From the NCBI RefSeq assembly GCF_900107755.1, contig NZ_FNQR01000003.1, positions 62,001 through 126,000 of the forward strand: a DNA stretch of 64,000 bases, given 5' to 3'. A model generated the notes under the pieces. That model saw only the letters and a program-made list of their open reading frames with translations. It was not told the origin of the DNA and did no database searches. This DNA comes from Thalassobacillus cyri (GTDB taxonomy: Bacteria > Bacillota > Bacilli > Bacillales > Halobacillaceae). Below, piece after piece: positions 62,586 through 64,000 of the stretch; the first letter of the stretch is position 1, and the number at the start of each line of letters is the position of its first letter. The position numbers were made by a program, and so were the translations under genes.

Positions 62586-62848
62586 AAATTAAAAAATATT
62601 ATCACTTGCATACATTCCTGCAAATAAAAAAGGCAAGCACGTTTACTGGCTTCTAAACTTCTGGAATGGATATTACGGTTTACCGGACGACGAACAATAT
62701 CCACTTATTTTATGCTTGTAAAGCTATTCTATGGGAGGCGGTTAAGGCTGGTGTACCTAGATTAAATCCTACTTAAGGTGCAGTGTGCGAGAACTGTAAG
62801 CAGGGTAAACAAATGCTAGACTGATAGATAAGGAAAGGGGAGTTATAA

Positions 62849-63835
62849 ATGACATTCAAAGCTTTTCGAGTCAACCAGCAAGAAGAAGAATTTTCATCAG
62901 GCATAGAAGAACTGGAACTGGAGGATTTATCTGAAGGCGACGTAGTAATCAAAGTTCATTATTCTAGTGTCAACTATAAGGATGCAATGGCGAGTGTGAA
63001 AAATAGTAAAATTGCACAGAAATATCCGTTGACGCCAGGAATCGACCTTTCCGGTGAGGTAGTCGAGTCCCATTCAGAACAATTCCGTGAAGGGGACAAA
63101 GTGATTGCAACCAGTTATGACATCGGAGTTGCCAAGGATGGCGGCTACAGTGAATACGCCCGAATTCCATCAGAATGGATTGTTGAACTGCCAGAAGGGC
63201 TGACGCTTGAGGAATCGATGATCTACGGCACAGCAGGGTTCACGGCTGCGTTATCCGTCCACCGACTGGAGGAAGCGGGAATCAGGCCGGAGGATGGCGC
63301 CATACTTGTCACTGGTGCGACCGGCGGGGTTGGCAGTATGGCTATCGCGATGCTGGCTAAACTCGGTTATTGCGTGGTGGCCAGTACCGGAAAAGAAAGC
63401 GAACATAGTTATTTAAAAGAACTAGGGGCAAAAGAGGTCATCTCCCGGGAAGCTGTCTATAGTGGCAAAATCAAGCCATTGGACAAACAGCTTTGGGCCG
63501 GAGCAGTCGATGCCACCGGTGGCAATAACCTGGCTGCCATCTTAAGTAAGCTCCAATACAGCGGTGCAGTTGCTGTCAGCGGCCTGACAGCTGGAACGGA
63601 CGTACCGACAACTGTCTTCCCGTTCATCTTACGTGGGGTCAGCCTGCTTGGCGTCGATTCCGTCCAATGCCCAATGACGATTCGCAGGCAAATCTGGAAC
63701 CGTATGGCGACTGATTTGAAACCAGAAGGACTATTTGAGCAAATGAAAAATGAAGTAACCTTAGAAGAGTTGCCAGAAACGATCCATACTCTCCTGGAAG
63801 GAAAAGCCCGTGGAAGGAACATCGTAAAGTTATAA
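62849..63835 (+). CDS. Acrylyl-CoA reductase family (AcuI/YhdH/YhfP) NADPH oxidoreductase
   Basis: A 328 aa zinc-free MDR-superfamily oxidoreductase. Quinone-oxidoreductase-like N-terminal fold (SSVNYKDAMASV, PGIDLSGEV), Rossmann motif LVTGATGGVGSMAIAML (~152-168), and SVQCPMTIRRQIWNRMATDLKP typical of the YhdH/AcuI branch. Likely reduces acryloyl-CoA or related enones with NADPH. AAAGGGGAG precedes ATG 62849; divergent from the hydrogenase operon. Confidence 0.85.
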   Translation: MTFKAFRVNQQEEEFSSGIEELELEDLSEGDVVIKVHYSSVNYKDAMASVKNSKIAQKYPLTPGIDLSGEVVESHSEQFREGDKVIATSYDIGVAKDGGYSEYARIPSEWIVELPEGLTLEESMIYGTAGFTAALSVHRLEEAGIRPEDGAILVTGATGGVGSMAIAMLAKLGYCVVASTGKESEHSYLKELGAKEVISREAVYSGKIKPLDKQLWAGAVDATGGNNLAAILSKLQYSGAVAVSGLTAGTDVPTTVFPFILRGVSLLGVDSVQCPMTIRRQIWNRMATDLKPEGLFEQMKNEVTLEELPETIHTLLEGKARGRNIVKL

Positions 63836-63846
63836 CCAATAAAATC

Positions 63847-63875
63847 AGAGCGCCTGCAATTAATGCAGGCGCTCT
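63847..63875. terminator. Terminator between convergent genes
   Basis: A perfect 12-bp stem AGAGCGCCTGCA with a 5-nt loop, CTTTAAT following. Confidence 0.88.
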
Positions 63876-63881
63876 CTTTAA

Positions 63882-64000
63882 TTATTCTTCTCCATGATAA
63901 TAGCTTTGTGTTAACGTATCCCAGAAAGATGTATCGGCATCTTCAATCGAGTCATCAGCGATCGCTTTCAAAGCCGCCTTCATCGTTACTACGCCCTGCT
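63882..64000 (-). CDS. 3' end of an unrecognised gene, cut by window edge
   Basis: The last ~39 codons are visible and end at TAA 63884. The tail reads GVVTMKAALKAIADDS... to ...SYYHGEE, an acidic helical C terminus. The start lies beyond 64000, and I cannot name the family from this fragment. Confidence 0.6.
   Translation of the reverse strand, partial: QGVVTMKAALKAIADDSIEDADTSFWDTLTQSYYHGEE

Noticed and set aside
1-64000. CRISPR array, tRNA or rRNA genes
   Set aside because: No regularly spaced direct repeats and no recognisable tRNA or rRNA sequences were seen.

Overview
The window looks like chromosome of a low-to-middle GC, spore-forming member of the Bacillaceae, most likely a halophilic or halotolerant genus such as Halobacillus or Thalassobacillus. 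This rests on the gene set (MreBH, YfkD, YflJ/DUF2639, SE1561, YwbE, PdaA-type deacetylase, sporulation-kinase-like sensor, BCCT osmolyte carrier, YuiF-type antiporter, PfeT/ZosA pump), strong AAGGAGG ribosome binding sites, many GTG and TTG starts and well-formed intrinsic terminators. The genus is inference. I see no tRNA, rRNA, CRISPR array, prophage or intact transposase.

Layout. 1-11.2 kb: metabolic and membrane genes (pterin dehydratase fragment, PepF-like peptidase, LLM oxidoreductase, DUF5694, BCCT carrier, acetamidase/formamidase, GNAT, acyl-CoA synthetase). 11.4-12.2 kb: first copy of a large inverted-repeat intergenic element; further copies lie at 24.4-25.0 and 38.6-39.2 kb. 12.3-21 kb: YitT, a PAS histidine kinase, PdaA, an antiporter, small conserved proteins, OsmC and an MFS carrier. 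21.1-24.4 kb: zinc uptake (znuC-znuB-zur, then znuA) with two Zur-box-like palindromes upstream. 25-32.5 kb: an ABC importer without an ATPase gene, a PfeT/ZosA-type P1B ATPase behind a PerR-like box, a YihY/YtxH/tyrosine phosphatase operon and an AGCS symporter. 32.5-34.7 kb: a PAS-GGDEF-EAL gene broken by a -1 frameshift inside the EAL domain. 34.9-41.8 kb: SRAP, a TetR-controlled ABC-2 exporter with two operator-like palindromes, a CAP-domain protein, MOSC and YkgJ. 41.9-50.9 kb: YflJ, MreBH, tandem VanY-LysM peptidases, lactate permease, ketopantoate reductase-like protein and a voltage-sensor-like protein lacking the GYG filter. 50.97-51.31 kb: a promoter-to-terminator unit without an ORF, a candidate structured RNA. 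51.3-53.4 kb: a decayed small gene, YwbE, peroxiredoxin and a ferritin-like protein.

53.4-62.5 kb is the most interesting block: a compact, apparently complete [NiFe] hydrogenase operon on the minus strand, hypA-hypB-hypF-hypC-hypD-hypE-(84 aa protein)-(cytochrome b5-like protein)-small subunit-large subunit-maturation protease. The small subunit has no Tat signal and carries CxGN where most hydrogenases have CxxC in the proximal cluster site. Those are features of the soluble group 2 enzymes, which include the cyanobacterial HupS type and the mycobacterial Huc enzyme that scavenges atmospheric H2. No membrane cytochrome b subunit is present; a small b5-like protein and an unknown 84 aa protein take the place where an electron partner would be expected. 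HypA lacks its zinc-finger half. The window ends with an acrylyl-CoA reductase-family gene and the 3' end of an unrecognised minus-strand gene.
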